A stretch of DNA of 64,000 bases from Acidobacteriota bacterium (GTDB taxonomy: Bacteria > Acidobacteriota > Terriglobia > Terriglobales > Acidobacteriaceae). Below the pieces are notes generated by a model. That model was not told where the DNA came from, made no database searches, and worked only from the letters and a program-made list of their open reading frames with translations. The stretch spans positions 182,675-246,674 of the forward strand of contig JAJXYY010000024.1 of NCBI GenBank assembly GCA_021780315.1, in the 5' to 3' direction. Of the stretch, positions 35,236 through 44,472 are shown piece by piece. The translations under genes and the position numbers were made by a program. Every line of letters starts with the position of its first letter. Position 1 is the stretch's first letter.

Positions 35236-37256
35236 CCCTGTTTCCCCTCACTGAGATCGATCACGTTCAACACCTCGGCGCTGAACAGTTGCTGTGCCTG
35301 CTTCACCATAGGATGCTCCATCGCCTTCGCCTGGGCAGAGCCGGACCGCGCCACCCGCTTGGCCTTGGGCGCCTCCGCCGTCGCCACGCCCGGCAGTAGT
35401 GTCAGCTTCCATCCACCATCACCCTGCCCCCGCAACGCCTCGCGGATGATCCGCTCTGCCACCGGATTCACCACCACGCCCAGCATCGTCTTGGAGAGCT
35501 GCGTCTGTACCTGCACACTATCCCCGTCGACGCTCCACTCCGCATCCCCCATCGCGTCCGCCGCCGAGTCCTGCCCGGTAGCATCCGTCAAGGCCTGCAC
35601 CGCGACCTGCTGCAACACCTCCGCCCCAGCACTCCGGGCCGCAGGTACGTCCGCCACCGGAGCGACAACCGCAGCCGGTGTCGGTACCTCAGCCACCACG
35701 GCATCCGTCTCAGGCAGGGCCACGGCAACCGCAGCCCTGACCTCCGGCTCCTCGACCACTGGTGCCGGAACTACAGGAGCCTGGACCACAGGTGCCTTGA
35801 CTACCGGCATCGGAACCACCGGGCTGAGGACGACTGGGCTGGTGATGACTGGATTCGCCACTGCTGCCGCAACCGGGGTATCGAACCGCTTCCTGCCACG
35901 GTCCCCGTCGAACGGGGAGAAGGCGGGCTTGACATCCGTAGCACCCGCAACAGCCCCAATACTGCGCATAGGGGCTGTAGTGGCCGGAGGTCGTACAGCC
36001 GCACTCCCCACCACCCCCGTGCGCACCCGCGTATCCGGCACGTTGCGAGCCACCGTGCCCGGTGCGGCAGGGAACTGGCTCAGCACTTCTTCAATAGGTA
36101 GTAACCGCCGCAGATGCACCAGTTTCAGCAAGCCAAGTTCAAAATGAAATCGCTGCTCCTGTCGATAGCCCAGTTCATCGAACGTCCGCAGCATCACCTG
36201 TAGAAATCGAGTCAACTCCTCTTCGCCAAACAGTGCAGCCGATCGTCCTGCTCTCCGCTGCTCATCAGCCGAGATCTGCAGTAACTCGGCCGATGAACCA
36301 TCCGCATCGGCACCATCGCTGCCAATTCCAGCTATCTTTGCTATCAGGCAGTTACGCAGATACCGCACAAACTGCCGCGCAAGCTGCGCCGGACTATTGC
36401 CCGCATCCAGCAGTTGGTTGGCAACCGTAATCACTTCAGCGCTCCGGTTTGCATCGACTGCTTCCAACACCTTCTCAAACACAGCATTCGGAACGGTTCC
36501 CATCAACTCACGGATCTGCGAGGCATCCAGCACAGGCTTGCCATCCTCAACCGGAGCACTGGCAATCGCCTGATCCATGATCGACAGCGCATCCCGCATC
36601 GAGCCGTCACCAGCCTCCGCCAGCAAAGCCAGCGCAGCCTCATCGGCCGTAACCCCTTCCCGCTCAGCGATACCGCGCAGCTCCCCCAGAATGTCGACCA
36701 GCTTTACGGCATGGAAGCTGAAGTGCTGGCAGCGCGACCGCACGGTCTGAGGAATATCCTCCGGCTGCGTAGTCGCCATCATGAACACGATGTGATCCGG
36801 CGGCTCCTCCAACGTCTTCAGCAGCGCATTGAAGGCTGCATCCGTTATCTGGTGGGCCTCGTCCAGGATGTAGATCTTGTACTTGTCCCGCGCCGGGCGA
36901 TAGCGTGCCGCATCCCGTAGCTCCCGTATCTCATCGATGCCACGATTGGTCGCCGCGTCGATCTCGATCACATCCACAGCATTGCCGGCCCGGATTTCCA
37001 GGCAGCTTTCGCACACCTCGCAAGGCTCAGCCGATGGCCGCACCTCCGACCCGATCATATTGCGGCAGTTCAACGCACTGGCCAGGATCCTGGCAATCGT
37101 GGTCTTTCCTATGCCTCGATGTCCACTGAATATGTATCCATGTGCGATGCGCTGCTGGGTGAGCGCATTCATCAGGGTGACGGTAACGTGATCCTGACCA
37201 GCAACATCAGCGAATCGTTGCGGCCGGTATTTGCGTGCGAGTACTTGATAAGCCAT
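35232..37256 (-). CDS. dnaX: DNA polymerase III subunits gamma/tau
   Basis: A 674-residue clamp-loader ATPase. The Walker A motif is GHRGIGKTTIAR (residues 45-56), and the zinc site uses LNCRN and PCEVCESC. The DEAH-type box ILDEAHQITDAAFNALLKTLEE and the SRC arginine finger (SRCQHFSF) are present. Collar helices run to about residue 370. A long low-complexity linker (about 440-560) is full of PVV and PAV repeats, and a tau-like C-terminal domain ends the protein. No slippery A-AAA-AAG frameshift site was noticed. First gene of dnaX-ybaB-recR. Confidence 0.96.
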   Translation of the reverse strand: MAYQVLARKYRPQRFADVAGQDHVTVTLMNALTQQRIAHGYIFSGHRGIGKTTIARILASALNCRNMIGSEVRPSAEPCEVCESCLEIRAGNAVDVIEIDAATNRGIDEIRELRDAARYRPARDKYKIYILDEAHQITDAAFNALLKTLEEPPDHIVFMMATTQPEDIPQTVRSRCQHFSFHAVKLVDILGELRGIAEREGVTADEAALALLAEAGDGSMRDALSIMDQAIASAPVEDGKPVLDASQIRELMGTVPNAVFEKVLEAVDANRSAEVITVANQLLDAGNSPAQLARQFVRYLRNCLIAKIAGIGSDGADADGSSAELLQISADEQRRAGRSAALFGEEELTRFLQVMLRTFDELGYRQEQRFHFELGLLKLVHLRRLLPIEEVLSQFPAAPGTVARNVPDTRVRTGVVGSAAVRPPATTAPMRSIGAVAGATDVKPAFSPFDGDRGRKRFDTPVAAAVANPVITSPVVLSPVVPMPVVKAPVVQAPVVPAPVVEEPEVRAAVAVALPETDAVVAEVPTPAAVVAPVADVPAARSAGAEVLQQVAVQALTDATGQDSAADAMGDAEWSVDGDSVQVQTQLSKTMLGVVVNPVAERIIREALRGQGDGGWKLTLLPGVATAEAPKAKRVARSGSAQAKAMEHPMVKQAQQLFSAEVLNVIDLSEGKQG

Positions 37257-37310
37257 AGTGACGGTGCGATATATGCCGCAAGCCCTATTGTACCGTCCGC
37301 GGCCATCCGC

Positions 37311-37772
37311 CTAAGCTGATGCCAACCGTTTCCGTTTGGTGGCCGCTTTGCTGCGCCGAACTACTTCTTCGGCACTGAACATCGTGCCCCGGCACTTCGC
37401 TGCACCACAACTACAGTCGCCCTCTGCATCGTCGCTGTCATACAGGTTGTACTCGTAGGTGAGTTCCTCGCCAGCAGCGATATTCCGCAGAGCAACCACA
37501 TAGATACGTCCATCGACATCCTCGGTCTCGCAGTTGGGATCGCAGGAGTGGTTGATGAACATCGCTGTACCAAAGCCATCGATCACGTTGCCGTCATCGC
37601 CGCAACTAAACAGGTAGGTTATGAACCGATCTGCGTAGCGCTCATCTGCGACTTCCTTGGTGAAGCGCGGACCCTCGTACTCACACACCCGCTGACCCTT
37701 GCGGATAGACTGCATGGTGTAACAGCCGGCAGCGTGAATGCTGGAGGAGCGGATAATTAGTTGAGTTCTCAT
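37311..37772 (-). CDS. SET-domain protein with post-SET cysteine motif
   Basis: A 153-residue protein consisting almost entirely of a SET methyltransferase domain. The AdoMet/lysine site motifs MFINHSCDPNCET (about residues 72-84) and ELTYEYNLYD (about 105-114) are present. They are followed by a post-SET-like zinc motif CSCGAAKCRG; together with the C of NHSCDPNC this could bind Zn. The tail is Lys/Arg-rich. Similar bacterial proteins exist but their targets are unclear. The frame opens with GTG at 37784; I prefer ATG 37772 (MRTQLIIR), and neither has a strong ribosome site. It lies 54 bp upstream of dnaX on the same strand. Confidence 0.82.
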   Translation of the reverse strand: MRTQLIIRSSSIHAAGCYTMQSIRKGQRVCEYEGPRFTKEVADERYADRFITYLFSCGDDGNVIDGFGTAMFINHSCDPNCETEDVDGRIYVVALRNIAAGEELTYEYNLYDSDDAEGDCSCGAAKCRGTMFSAEEVVRRSKAATKRKRLASA

Positions 37773-37849
37773 GGGTGCCAACACTCTTCGATAGATTCAT
37801 GCTGACTATAACAAACGAGGCTTCCAAAGCGTCCTACATGCAGGCATCT

Positions 37850-38569
37850 ATGGGTAAACTTAGTGTCATGAGAGTCAGGCTCATCCGTATAGCGTTTGCA
37901 GGCGCAGTGTTCAGCACCGCAGCGTGCGCTATCTCCAATGGCCAACAACCTCCAGCCGCTGGAACCACCACGAAACGAGTCTGCCCGGATCCATGTCCGG
38001 CAGTACCAGTGCCGTCAAGCCTACCTGAGCCCCAAGAGGCTTTTCCTTACCCTGGCGAGCCGAGTGAGATTGCAAAGCCCCCCTTGCCCCAAAGCCCATC
38101 CGGGCCGCAGCCATCCCCCGCGGAAAAGGGCACGGCAGCCAAGGCATTTCCATATCCAGGGGAAGGGGATACTACGAGCGGCAGCTCCTCGAGTTCTGCT
38201 GATGCTCCAGCGGATTCACCTGACCCATCGAAGACATCATCCCCAGATACAGGTAATTCGGCGAAGTCTACAAGGCGTAAATTACCTAAAGTGGAGCGGA
38301 TTCAGAGTGACGAAGACCGTGAGTCTGAAGACCTATCGGTCGCTCACTTTTATATCAATGTTGGTAATTTACAGGGCGCCTACTTAAGAGCTAAGGACGC
38401 CACCGCTATGCAGGCGGATGATGCTGATGCTCATTTCCTGCTGGCAGAGGTTGCGGAGAAGCTCAACAAGCGTGACGAAGCCATCGCCGAATATAGAGCC
38501 TATTTGAAGCTGGATCCCGGGGGGCAAAAGACCAAAGCCGTGCAGAAGGCATTGGTTCGACTCCAATGA
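37850..38569 (+). CDS. TPR-like exported protein with Pro-rich linker
   Basis: A 239-residue protein. The N-terminus has a hydrophobic export signal ending near a cysteine (VFSTAAC), so it may be a lipoprotein. Next comes a Pro/Ser/Gly-rich linker that contains AFPYPGE twice (about residues 62-68 and 98-104), then the basic STRRKLPKVER. The C-terminal 80 residues look like two tetratricopeptide repeats (FYINVGNLQGAYLRAKDA, FLLAEVAEKLNKRDEAIAEYR). Starts at 37775 and 37868 are also possible; 37850 gives a short basic N-region. The function is unknown. Confidence 0.65.
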   Translation: MGKLSVMRVRLIRIAFAGAVFSTAACAISNGQQPPAAGTTTKRVCPDPCPAVPVPSSLPEPQEAFPYPGEPSEIAKPPLPQSPSGPQPSPAEKGTAAKAFPYPGEGDTTSGSSSSSADAPADSPDPSKTSSPDTGNSAKSTRRKLPKVERIQSDEDRESEDLSVAHFYINVGNLQGAYLRAKDATAMQADDADAHFLLAEVAEKLNKRDEAIAEYRAYLKLDPGGQKTKAVQKALVRLQ

Positions 38570-38618
38570 AGTCACAGTGTCGTCGCTAACGAGCAAGTCG
38601 ATGTAAGCTGATCCCACT

Positions 38619-39146
38619 ATGGACCAAATATTGTTTCAGCTTCAGGACGCTATCACTCGCTCGATCAAAGATCTGGACGTAACATCCATGCAGTGCAAAC
38701 GTTCTTCGGATGAAGATAAATGGAGTATTGAGCAGATCGTTGAACACTTGATTATGACGTATTGTGCGACTGCGACGGCGCTTGAGGCTCGTCTGGCAAA
38801 AGGTGCCCCGACTCGAGCGAGGCCCAGTGTTGCACAACGGTTGGCGCAGTTCACAATCACCCAATTAGGCCTATTTCCGAGTGGCCGCCAAGCTCCGGTT
38901 GGGGTGATGCCAGTGCCCACTCAACAGCACCACAGTGGTTCCGAACTTAGCAAGATTGTTCATGAGCGTTTAGCCCGGATGGACGATCTTCTGGGGGAAA
39001 CCAGAGCGATGTTCGGCAACAAAGATGCCGTAAATCATATGATTCTTGGTCCGCTTACTGTCCGTCAATGGCGGAGATTCCATTTGATACACGGTTTACA
39101 TCATGTCAAGCAGATCCAGTCAATCAGAAAGGCGAACAGCCTTTAG
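38619..39146 (+). CDS. DinB superfamily protein
   Basis: A 175-residue four-helix DinB-like (YfiT/DUF664-type) protein. The conserved helix-1 segment DKWSIEQIVEHLIMTY (about residues 33-48) supplies one histidine. QWRRFHLIHGLHHVKQIQSI (about 152-171) supplies the others of a likely three-histidine metal site. These proteins are possible thiol-dependent transferases. Only 5 bp separate its stop from that of the convergent gene. Confidence 0.8.
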   Translation: MDQILFQLQDAITRSIKDLDVTSMQCKRSSDEDKWSIEQIVEHLIMTYCATATALEARLAKGAPTRARPSVAQRLAQFTITQLGLFPSGRQAPVGVMPVPTQQHHSGSELSKIVHERLARMDDLLGETRAMFGNKDAVNHMILGPLTVRQWRRFHLIHGLHHVKQIQSIRKANSL

Positions 39147-39151
39147 GCTGA

Positions 39152-39589
39152 TCAAGCCCTGGAGGGAGTGCTTGCACTGGTAGGTTCGTCCTCCAGGTCT
39201 TCCTCTACCCTGAGATATTTGCGCATATATCGCAGAGGCTCTTCTGCTACTGCCAACTCACGAAGATGATACCGCCAGACGTCTTCCCGGGCACTTCGTC
39301 TGATGTACGCTTTGCGCGTTACGATGCCGACGGTTCCATCCGCTTTTTTACGTGGGAAGGATTGATTGGGCACCTGAATGGTGATTTGCTCCCCACCCTT
39401 CCAGAAATGCGATGCAAATTCGTGTGAAAAGAGCAATACATAGTAACGGCGTTCAGCAGCAAGCATTTCTAAAGCGTGACGCGAGTTTTGCCAGGGAAGA
39501 CCAAGTTTGTTTACGTACCACTTGCGAAACTCAAAACCGTTTGTACGTGCCTGACCTATGAGTAAGTGCAGTAGTTCAAACCTTGTCAT
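39152..39589 (-). CDS. Hypothetical protein
   Basis: A 145-residue soluble protein with no signal peptide and a basic, aromatic-rich composition (FEFRKWYVNKLGLPWQN, FASHFWKGG, REDVWRYHLREL). It contains no motif I recognise. The tail is acidic (EEDLEDEPTS). The coding potential is supported by a clean frame and by codon use like its neighbours. It may be an isolated gene. Confidence 0.6.
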   Translation of the reverse strand: MTRFELLHLLIGQARTNGFEFRKWYVNKLGLPWQNSRHALEMLAAERRYYVLLFSHEFASHFWKGGEQITIQVPNQSFPRKKADGTVGIVTRKAYIRRSAREDVWRYHLRELAVAEEPLRYMRKYLRVEEDLEDEPTSASTPSRA

Positions 39590-39708
39590 ATAAGTAGGTT
39601 TAGCCTTTTCGTGGCCGATGCGGTGTGGATGTGTCGTGTTCCATTCCTGATAGTGTACGTTTACGTTCGGCGAGAAATGAACAAATTTTAAAAAGGACTA
39701 TGCGGTAG

Positions 39709-40968
39709 ATGAGTTTCAGCCTTGTGACACTAGTGATGACAGTTTCCCAAAGAAGAGTACTGTGGGTGTGCCTTTGCACAATGGCACTTGTTTATGGACA
39801 GATGTCCGCTTCTGTGCAAAACAAATCTTCGCTTGCTCATACTGATCCGCTCAATCTTGATCCGCTGGTGAAAGACGCGTATCAACACCTTTACCAACTG
39901 GACTATGACGGTGCGATTAGCAGATTTGAGGTGGTGCTAACGATCCATCCGCAAGACCCCATCGCATTTGATTATCTCCAGATGGCTACGATCATGAGGG
40001 AGCTTTATCATCAGGATCTTTTGGATACGACCTATTACGCTCATGATTCTTTTTTGACTTCAAAGAGAAATGTTCCAGTGTCTACCGAAACGCGACAACG
40101 GATTGAGTACTTGACGGAACATGCGATTTCCATCGCTGATCGACAAATCCAGTCCAATCCGCAAGATGCAAACGCCTATTTTGCAAGAGGTTATGCGCGG
40201 GGAATGCACGCAGCTTTCATCACACTGGTGGATCACAGTTATGTGACTGCCGCCCGCCAGGGCCTGGAATCACGGAATGACAGTGAGCACGTACTGCGTA
40301 TTGACGCTGATTACGTTGATGCCAAGATGGCAATCGGAATCCAACAGTTTGCCGTAGCCAGCTTGCCGCGCATACTGCGAATCATGGTTGGCATTGCAGG
40401 TTTGAATGGAAGTCGAGAGAGGGGATTGGCACTATTGCGCGAGGCTGCGGCACATGGAACAGTGACTTCGGTGGAGTCACGGACAGTCCTGTCATTGTTT
40501 TTGCGTCACGATGCGCGTTACGCTGAGGCGCTGGTGGTTCAGCGGGGTTTAGCCGAGCAGTTTCCGCGTAACTATTTGTTTCGACTGGAAGAGGCTAACC
40601 TAATTAAAGATGAAGGAAAAGGACTTCAAGCAATTGCGGTGTATAAGCAGGTTCTTACGGATGCGCGTAAGCCTGGATATTTTGTAGACCCAAGAGTTCA
40701 GATGGCGTGGTTCGGGCTTGCCGATACAGAGCGCGGACAGAACGAAGTTGCTGCCGCCGCAAATGACTATATGGAGGCGGCCCGACAGCCAAAGTGTAGT
40801 GACTGGCTTCGTCGGAGGGCGGAGTTGAATGCGGGAGAGATGTTCGACCTTTTGCATCGGCGATCGGAAGCTATAGAGCAATATAAACAAGCCGCGGCAG
40901 GGGGAGGCGATCAGTCACAGGCAGACGCTGCACGGATGTACTTGAAGATTCCGTATCAGGGTAGATAA
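39709..40968 (+). CDS. Tetratricopeptide-repeat protein
   Basis: A 419-residue protein. An N-terminal hydrophobic segment (about residues 16-30, VLWVCLCTMALVYG) suggests export. The remainder is helical with TPR-like units: AYQHLYQLDYDGAISRFEVVLTIHPQDPIAF (about 58-88), NAYFARGYARGMHAAF, FLRHDARYAEALVVQRGLAEQFPRNYLFRLEEANL and EMFDLLHRRSEAIEQYKQAA. It has no catalytic motif and is probably a periplasmic scaffold. It is preceded by AAAAAGGA at 39691-39698. Confidence 0.78.
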   Translation: MSFSLVTLVMTVSQRRVLWVCLCTMALVYGQMSASVQNKSSLAHTDPLNLDPLVKDAYQHLYQLDYDGAISRFEVVLTIHPQDPIAFDYLQMATIMRELYHQDLLDTTYYAHDSFLTSKRNVPVSTETRQRIEYLTEHAISIADRQIQSNPQDANAYFARGYARGMHAAFITLVDHSYVTAARQGLESRNDSEHVLRIDADYVDAKMAIGIQQFAVASLPRILRIMVGIAGLNGSRERGLALLREAAAHGTVTSVESRTVLSLFLRHDARYAEALVVQRGLAEQFPRNYLFRLEEANLIKDEGKGLQAIAVYKQVLTDARKPGYFVDPRVQMAWFGLADTERGQNEVAAAANDYMEAARQPKCSDWLRRRAELNAGEMFDLLHRRSEAIEQYKQAAAGGGDQSQADAARMYLKIPYQGR

Positions 40969-41086
40969 GCTGCAACAGTGTGGCAGAATATAGTCTTCCG
41001 GAGTGAATTAGGCGTCTCTACTAACTTGCTGGATGAATCATCATCTTTGAAGCTGCTGTTGCAGCCTCCAATCTGCGAGCCGATAC

Positions 41087-42397
41087 TTGTCTAAATTATT
41101 GATAACCAAGAAGATCAATGCACGCCCTTTTGTATATCGTTACCGTGAGTTGTATTGTGACGATGTGCGGCTTGTAGGGCTTGCCGGGGAGTATGGCACA
41201 CCACTTTATGTCTACTCGGCTGGTCAGATTCGTGAGCGTTTTCAGATGTTTCAGCAGGCGTTTGCGGGTGAACCCCACACGATTTGCTACTCGGTAAAAG
41301 CAAACTCATCTCTGGCAATTCTGCGTCTCTTATCTAGGATGGGAGCCGGCTTTGATATCGTCTCTGGCGGTGAGTTGGAGCGAGTGCGTAAAGCCAGCAA
41401 AGCGGCACTGAAACGGGTGGTGTTCTCTGGCGTCGGCAAGCAGGAATGGGAGATCGATGCGGCGCTGCAAGCTGGAATCTTGATTTTTAACGTTGAGAGC
41501 GAAGCAGAGTTGCATCTACTAGCAGCGCGGGCAGAGGCATTGAAGGTGCGGGCACGGTTTGCCCTTAGGGTGAATCCGGACGTGTTTGCGGAGACACACC
41601 CGTACATTTCGACTGGGTTGCGGGAGCATAAGTTTGGAATCGACATAAAAGCCGCAAGGAGGATCTATCGGTCAGCCAGTCGATATCAGTGGCTGGATGC
41701 GGCTGGCGTGAGTGTCCATATTGGATCCCAGATTCGTGATGTTGCTCCGTTTGCTGCAGCACTTGAGCGGGTTGCTGCACTCATCGGCGAATTGCGTTCT
41801 GATGGACTAGACATTCGCTATGTGGATGCAGGTGGCGGACTAGGAATCGAATATAAGGATGGAGTCTTTGATGCTGCGGGTGAGGTTGCTCGGTATGCAG
41901 GAGCATTGCGGGGGGCAGCCAGATTGATGAAAACGCATATGCTTCTGGAGCCTGGACGTTTTATCGTTGCACAGGCTGGCGGATTGCTGACACGCGTGCT
42001 ATACGTCAAACAGAACGGAGCCAAGACGTTTGTGGTAACTGATGCTGGAATGAACGATCTGATTCGTCCCTCCCTTTATCAAGCACATCATGAGGTTCTG
42101 CCGGTGCAGCAGGCCCGTAGCGGTGCGTCGTCGAAGCTGGTTGATGTGGTGGGTCCCGTGTGCGAGTCGGGTGACTTCTTCGCTCGTGACCGGTCCTTCA
42201 CCAGTGTGAAAAGTGGCGACCTTGTGCTGCTTCTGGACGCTGGTGCGTATGGGATGTCCCTGAGCTCCAACTACAACACGCGAACACGCCCGGCAGAAGT
42301 GCTCGTGGAGGGTGACGAGCACCAGTTGATTAGACGACGGGAGCGGTTGAGTGATCTTTTCGCGACAGAAAGACTACCGCGCAGTTCGAAGAAGTAG
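41087..42397 (+). CDS. lysA: Diaminopimelate decarboxylase
   Basis: A 436-residue PLP enzyme making L-lysine from meso-diaminopimelate, the last lysine step. The PLP lysine is in CYSVKANSS (K70), with the glycine-rich VDAGGGLGIEY and EPGRFIVAQAG phosphate-site segments. HIGSQI, VGPVCESGDFFARD and DAGAYGMSLSSNYNTR, all typical of LysA, also occur. The start is TTG at 41087, without an obvious ribosome site; a second TTG lies at 41099. A single-gene unit; lysine synthesis genes are not adjacent. Confidence 0.95.
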   Translation: MSKLLITKKINARPFVYRYRELYCDDVRLVGLAGEYGTPLYVYSAGQIRERFQMFQQAFAGEPHTICYSVKANSSLAILRLLSRMGAGFDIVSGGELERVRKASKAALKRVVFSGVGKQEWEIDAALQAGILIFNVESEAELHLLAARAEALKVRARFALRVNPDVFAETHPYISTGLREHKFGIDIKAARRIYRSASRYQWLDAAGVSVHIGSQIRDVAPFAAALERVAALIGELRSDGLDIRYVDAGGGLGIEYKDGVFDAAGEVARYAGALRGAARLMKTHMLLEPGRFIVAQAGGLLTRVLYVKQNGAKTFVVTDAGMNDLIRPSLYQAHHEVLPVQQARSGASSKLVDVVGPVCESGDFFARDRSFTSVKSGDLVLLLDAGAYGMSLSSNYNTRTRPAEVLVEGDEHQLIRRRERLSDLFATERLPRSSKK

Positions 42398-42768
42398 CAT
42401 CATCGACTGGCAAGCACCATGCGAGCAGCATCAATCATCCATGGTCAGGCGGGTCCTCGACAGCGTTGCCTCCAAGCCATGTTTTACTCCGGATTGTGAA
42501 CGTGGTTACAAACCTATTCTCTGGACGTATTACAGGCTGGGGTCTGGTGTCAAAAAGGATAGTTTTCCGGAATGAATGAGTTGCATCTGTTTCGTGCGTG
42601 CTTGACTTTTTGACGACACCGGAACCGACTACGGAAACAGAGCTGGCTGGCTGGGCGGTCACGCCAGAGTGTATTGAGTCTTTGCGTGCTAAAATCGCAA
42701 GGTTGCGAGGAGTAAACGTTCCTGCTTGCCTTCCGCAATGACTTCGCAAATCAGCCTAGGGGTATCGC
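42398..42768. other. Intergenic region between lysA and yebC
   Basis: 371 bp in which I see no convincing gene, hairpin or promoter. Short ORFs here lack ribosome sites or motifs. Confidence 0.5.
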
Positions 42769-43518
42769 ATGTCCGGCCATTCAAAATGGGCCACGATCAA
42801 GCACAAAAAGGGTGCGCTTGATGCAAAGCGTGGCAAGATTTTTACCCGTCTGATCAAAGAAATAACAATTGCCGCAAAGGGCGGCGGCGGGGATCCGGAT
42901 GGCAATCCGCGACTACGTACAGCAATTGCCGCGGCGAAGGCTGAAAACATGCCTGCCGACAACATCAAACGTGCAATCCAGCGCGGCACCGGTGAGTTGG
43001 AGGGCGTCAGCTATGAAGAGAACACTTACGAAGGCTACGGCCCGGGCGGCGTTGCGGTTATTGTCGAAGTGTTGACAGACAACCGCAACCGTGCGGTGAG
43101 CGAAATTCGGCATTGCTTTTCCAAGAATGGCGGAAACATGGGCGAGTCAAATTCGGTCGCGTGGATGTTTTCAAAGAAGGGCGTGATTGTAATTGCCAAG
43201 TCGGCTGCCACAGAAGAGAAGCTGACTGAGATTGTGCTAGAGGCTGGTGGGGAAGACCTGTCGGACGAAGGTGACAACTGGGAAGTTTTATGCGAACCGA
43301 AGGAGTTTGAGGGCCTGACTGCTGCCCTGAAACAGGCTGGCATTACCCCGGAACATGCTGAAATCATGATGATCTCGTCTACGTACACCAAGCTTGAAGG
43401 AAGCCCAGCTAACCAGATGATTCGTTTGTTAGAGGCACTGGAAGACCTGGACGATACACAAAATGTGTACTCGAACTTCGACATGGATGAAGATGCCATG
43501 GCTCAAGCGGGGCACTAA
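42769..43518 (+). CDS. yebC: YebC/PmpR family regulator
   Basis: A 249-residue protein of the universal YebC/TACO1 family, described as a transcriptional regulator and more recently as a translation factor for proline stretches. The start [25 protein letters not shown] is diagnostic. [28 protein letters not shown] and [13 protein letters not shown] segments follow, and the acidic C-terminus is [15 protein letters not shown]. Length is normal. A strong hairpin follows the gene. Confidence 0.97.
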   Translation: MSGHSKWATIKHKKGALDAKRGKIFTRLIKEITIAAKGGGGDPDGNPRLRTAIAAAKAENMPADNIKRAIQRGTGELEGVSYEENTYEGYGPGGVAVIVEVLTDNRNRAVSEIRHCFSKNGGNMGESNSVAWMFSKKGVIVIAKSAATEEKLTEIVLEAGGEDLSDEGDNWEVLCEPKEFEGLTAALKQAGITPEHAEIMMISSTYTKLEGSPANQMIRLLEALEDLDDTQNVYSNFDMDEDAMAQAGH

Positions 43519-43535
43519 TTTTAGGCGCAGACTGT

Positions 43536-43570
43536 ACAACAAGGCCGCCGTTGATCGGCGGCCTTGTTGT
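43536..43570 (+). terminator. Terminator hairpin after yebC
   Basis: A perfect 15-bp stem (43536-43550 with 43556-43570) and five-base loop start 18 bp after the stop. The 3' arm ends in CTTGTTGT. A strong structure, with only a weak T run. Confidence 0.85.
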
Positions 43571-43638
43571 CTAAACCTAACGTTGCAAGTAATAGGCAGC
43601 AAAGAGCAATTCCAAAAGCCAAGAATCGGAGTCGCATC

Positions 43639-44427
43639 TTGAACAAGAACGTGCAACGGATTGGGCTGCGAGCTATTCTCGCGATTGTCGTTTCGGTCAT
43701 GGGCAACGCAGCGGTAGCGCAGAGTACCAGTAACTCAGTTTCGGCTGACGGCAGAGCAAGTATGCAGAAAACTGTAGATGACCTTCGGATGGAAACCATG
43801 GGAGCACATCAGGCTTGGGAGTACGGTGGTCTGATCCAGGGTGGCAAAGGGGTTACGGGCGGACGGGACGATTTTAAGTTTCTCCTAGCTGGTGTCCATG
43901 CAGGAAAGATCCTCACTGCCAACGTCGGCAAGGGATTTGTACGGGGCAACTTTGAGTATGCCGTGGAAGCATTTCCCTTTTGGCAGTCTTACACTCCCAA
44001 ATTTCAGCGCGCAAATTGCGTTCCGGCTCCTGTAACTGGCACAATCGCGTGCTCTTCGTTGTTTACTGTCGGTGGAACGTACTCAGGAGCCTCGATTACA
44101 CCTATTATTCTGCGCTGGAATTTTGTTGGAACTCGACGGTTCTCACCGTGGATTCAGGCCGCCGGTGGGCTTTTGTGGACGAACCACAAGTATCCCGCGT
44201 TTGGATCGCAAGTGTTGAATCTGTCGAACGACGGACCAAATACGGATGCGAGCGTGTGGAACTTTACTCCACAAGGCGGCATTGGGTTTCATTACTTTGT
44301 GCGTCCGAGACGGTCCATTGATCTGGGAGCAAATGCAGTGCATATATCCAGCGCTAGCCTAGGTGACCGAAACCCAGGTGTGAATGCCAGCGTTCAGTTT
44401 TCTTTAGGTTATACATGGTGGAAGTAG
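43639..44427 (+). CDS. Acyloxyacyl hydrolase, PagL-like lipid A 3-O-deacylase
   Basis: A 262-residue outer-membrane beta-barrel with a signal peptide ending AVAQ. The C-terminal strand block ANAVHISSASLGDRNPGVNASV carries the H-x-S and following acidic residue that form the PagL-type catalytic triad, and the last residue pattern GYTWWK ends in aromatics. It would remove the 3-O acyl chain of lipid A. The longer open frame (from 43564) overlaps the yebC terminator. The TTG at 43639 has CGGAG nine bases upstream and begins a good signal peptide, so I chose it. Confidence 0.8.
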   Translation: MNKNVQRIGLRAILAIVVSVMGNAAVAQSTSNSVSADGRASMQKTVDDLRMETMGAHQAWEYGGLIQGGKGVTGGRDDFKFLLAGVHAGKILTANVGKGFVRGNFEYAVEAFPFWQSYTPKFQRANCVPAPVTGTIACSSLFTVGGTYSGASITPIILRWNFVGTRRFSPWIQAAGGLLWTNHKYPAFGSQVLNLSNDGPNTDASVWNFTPQGGIGFHYFVRPRRSIDLGANAVHISSASLGDRNPGVNASVQFSLGYTWWK

Positions 44428-44472
44428 TGAGCAGTTTGGGCTGCACTTCCACAACGGCGTGAAAGTAGAGCT

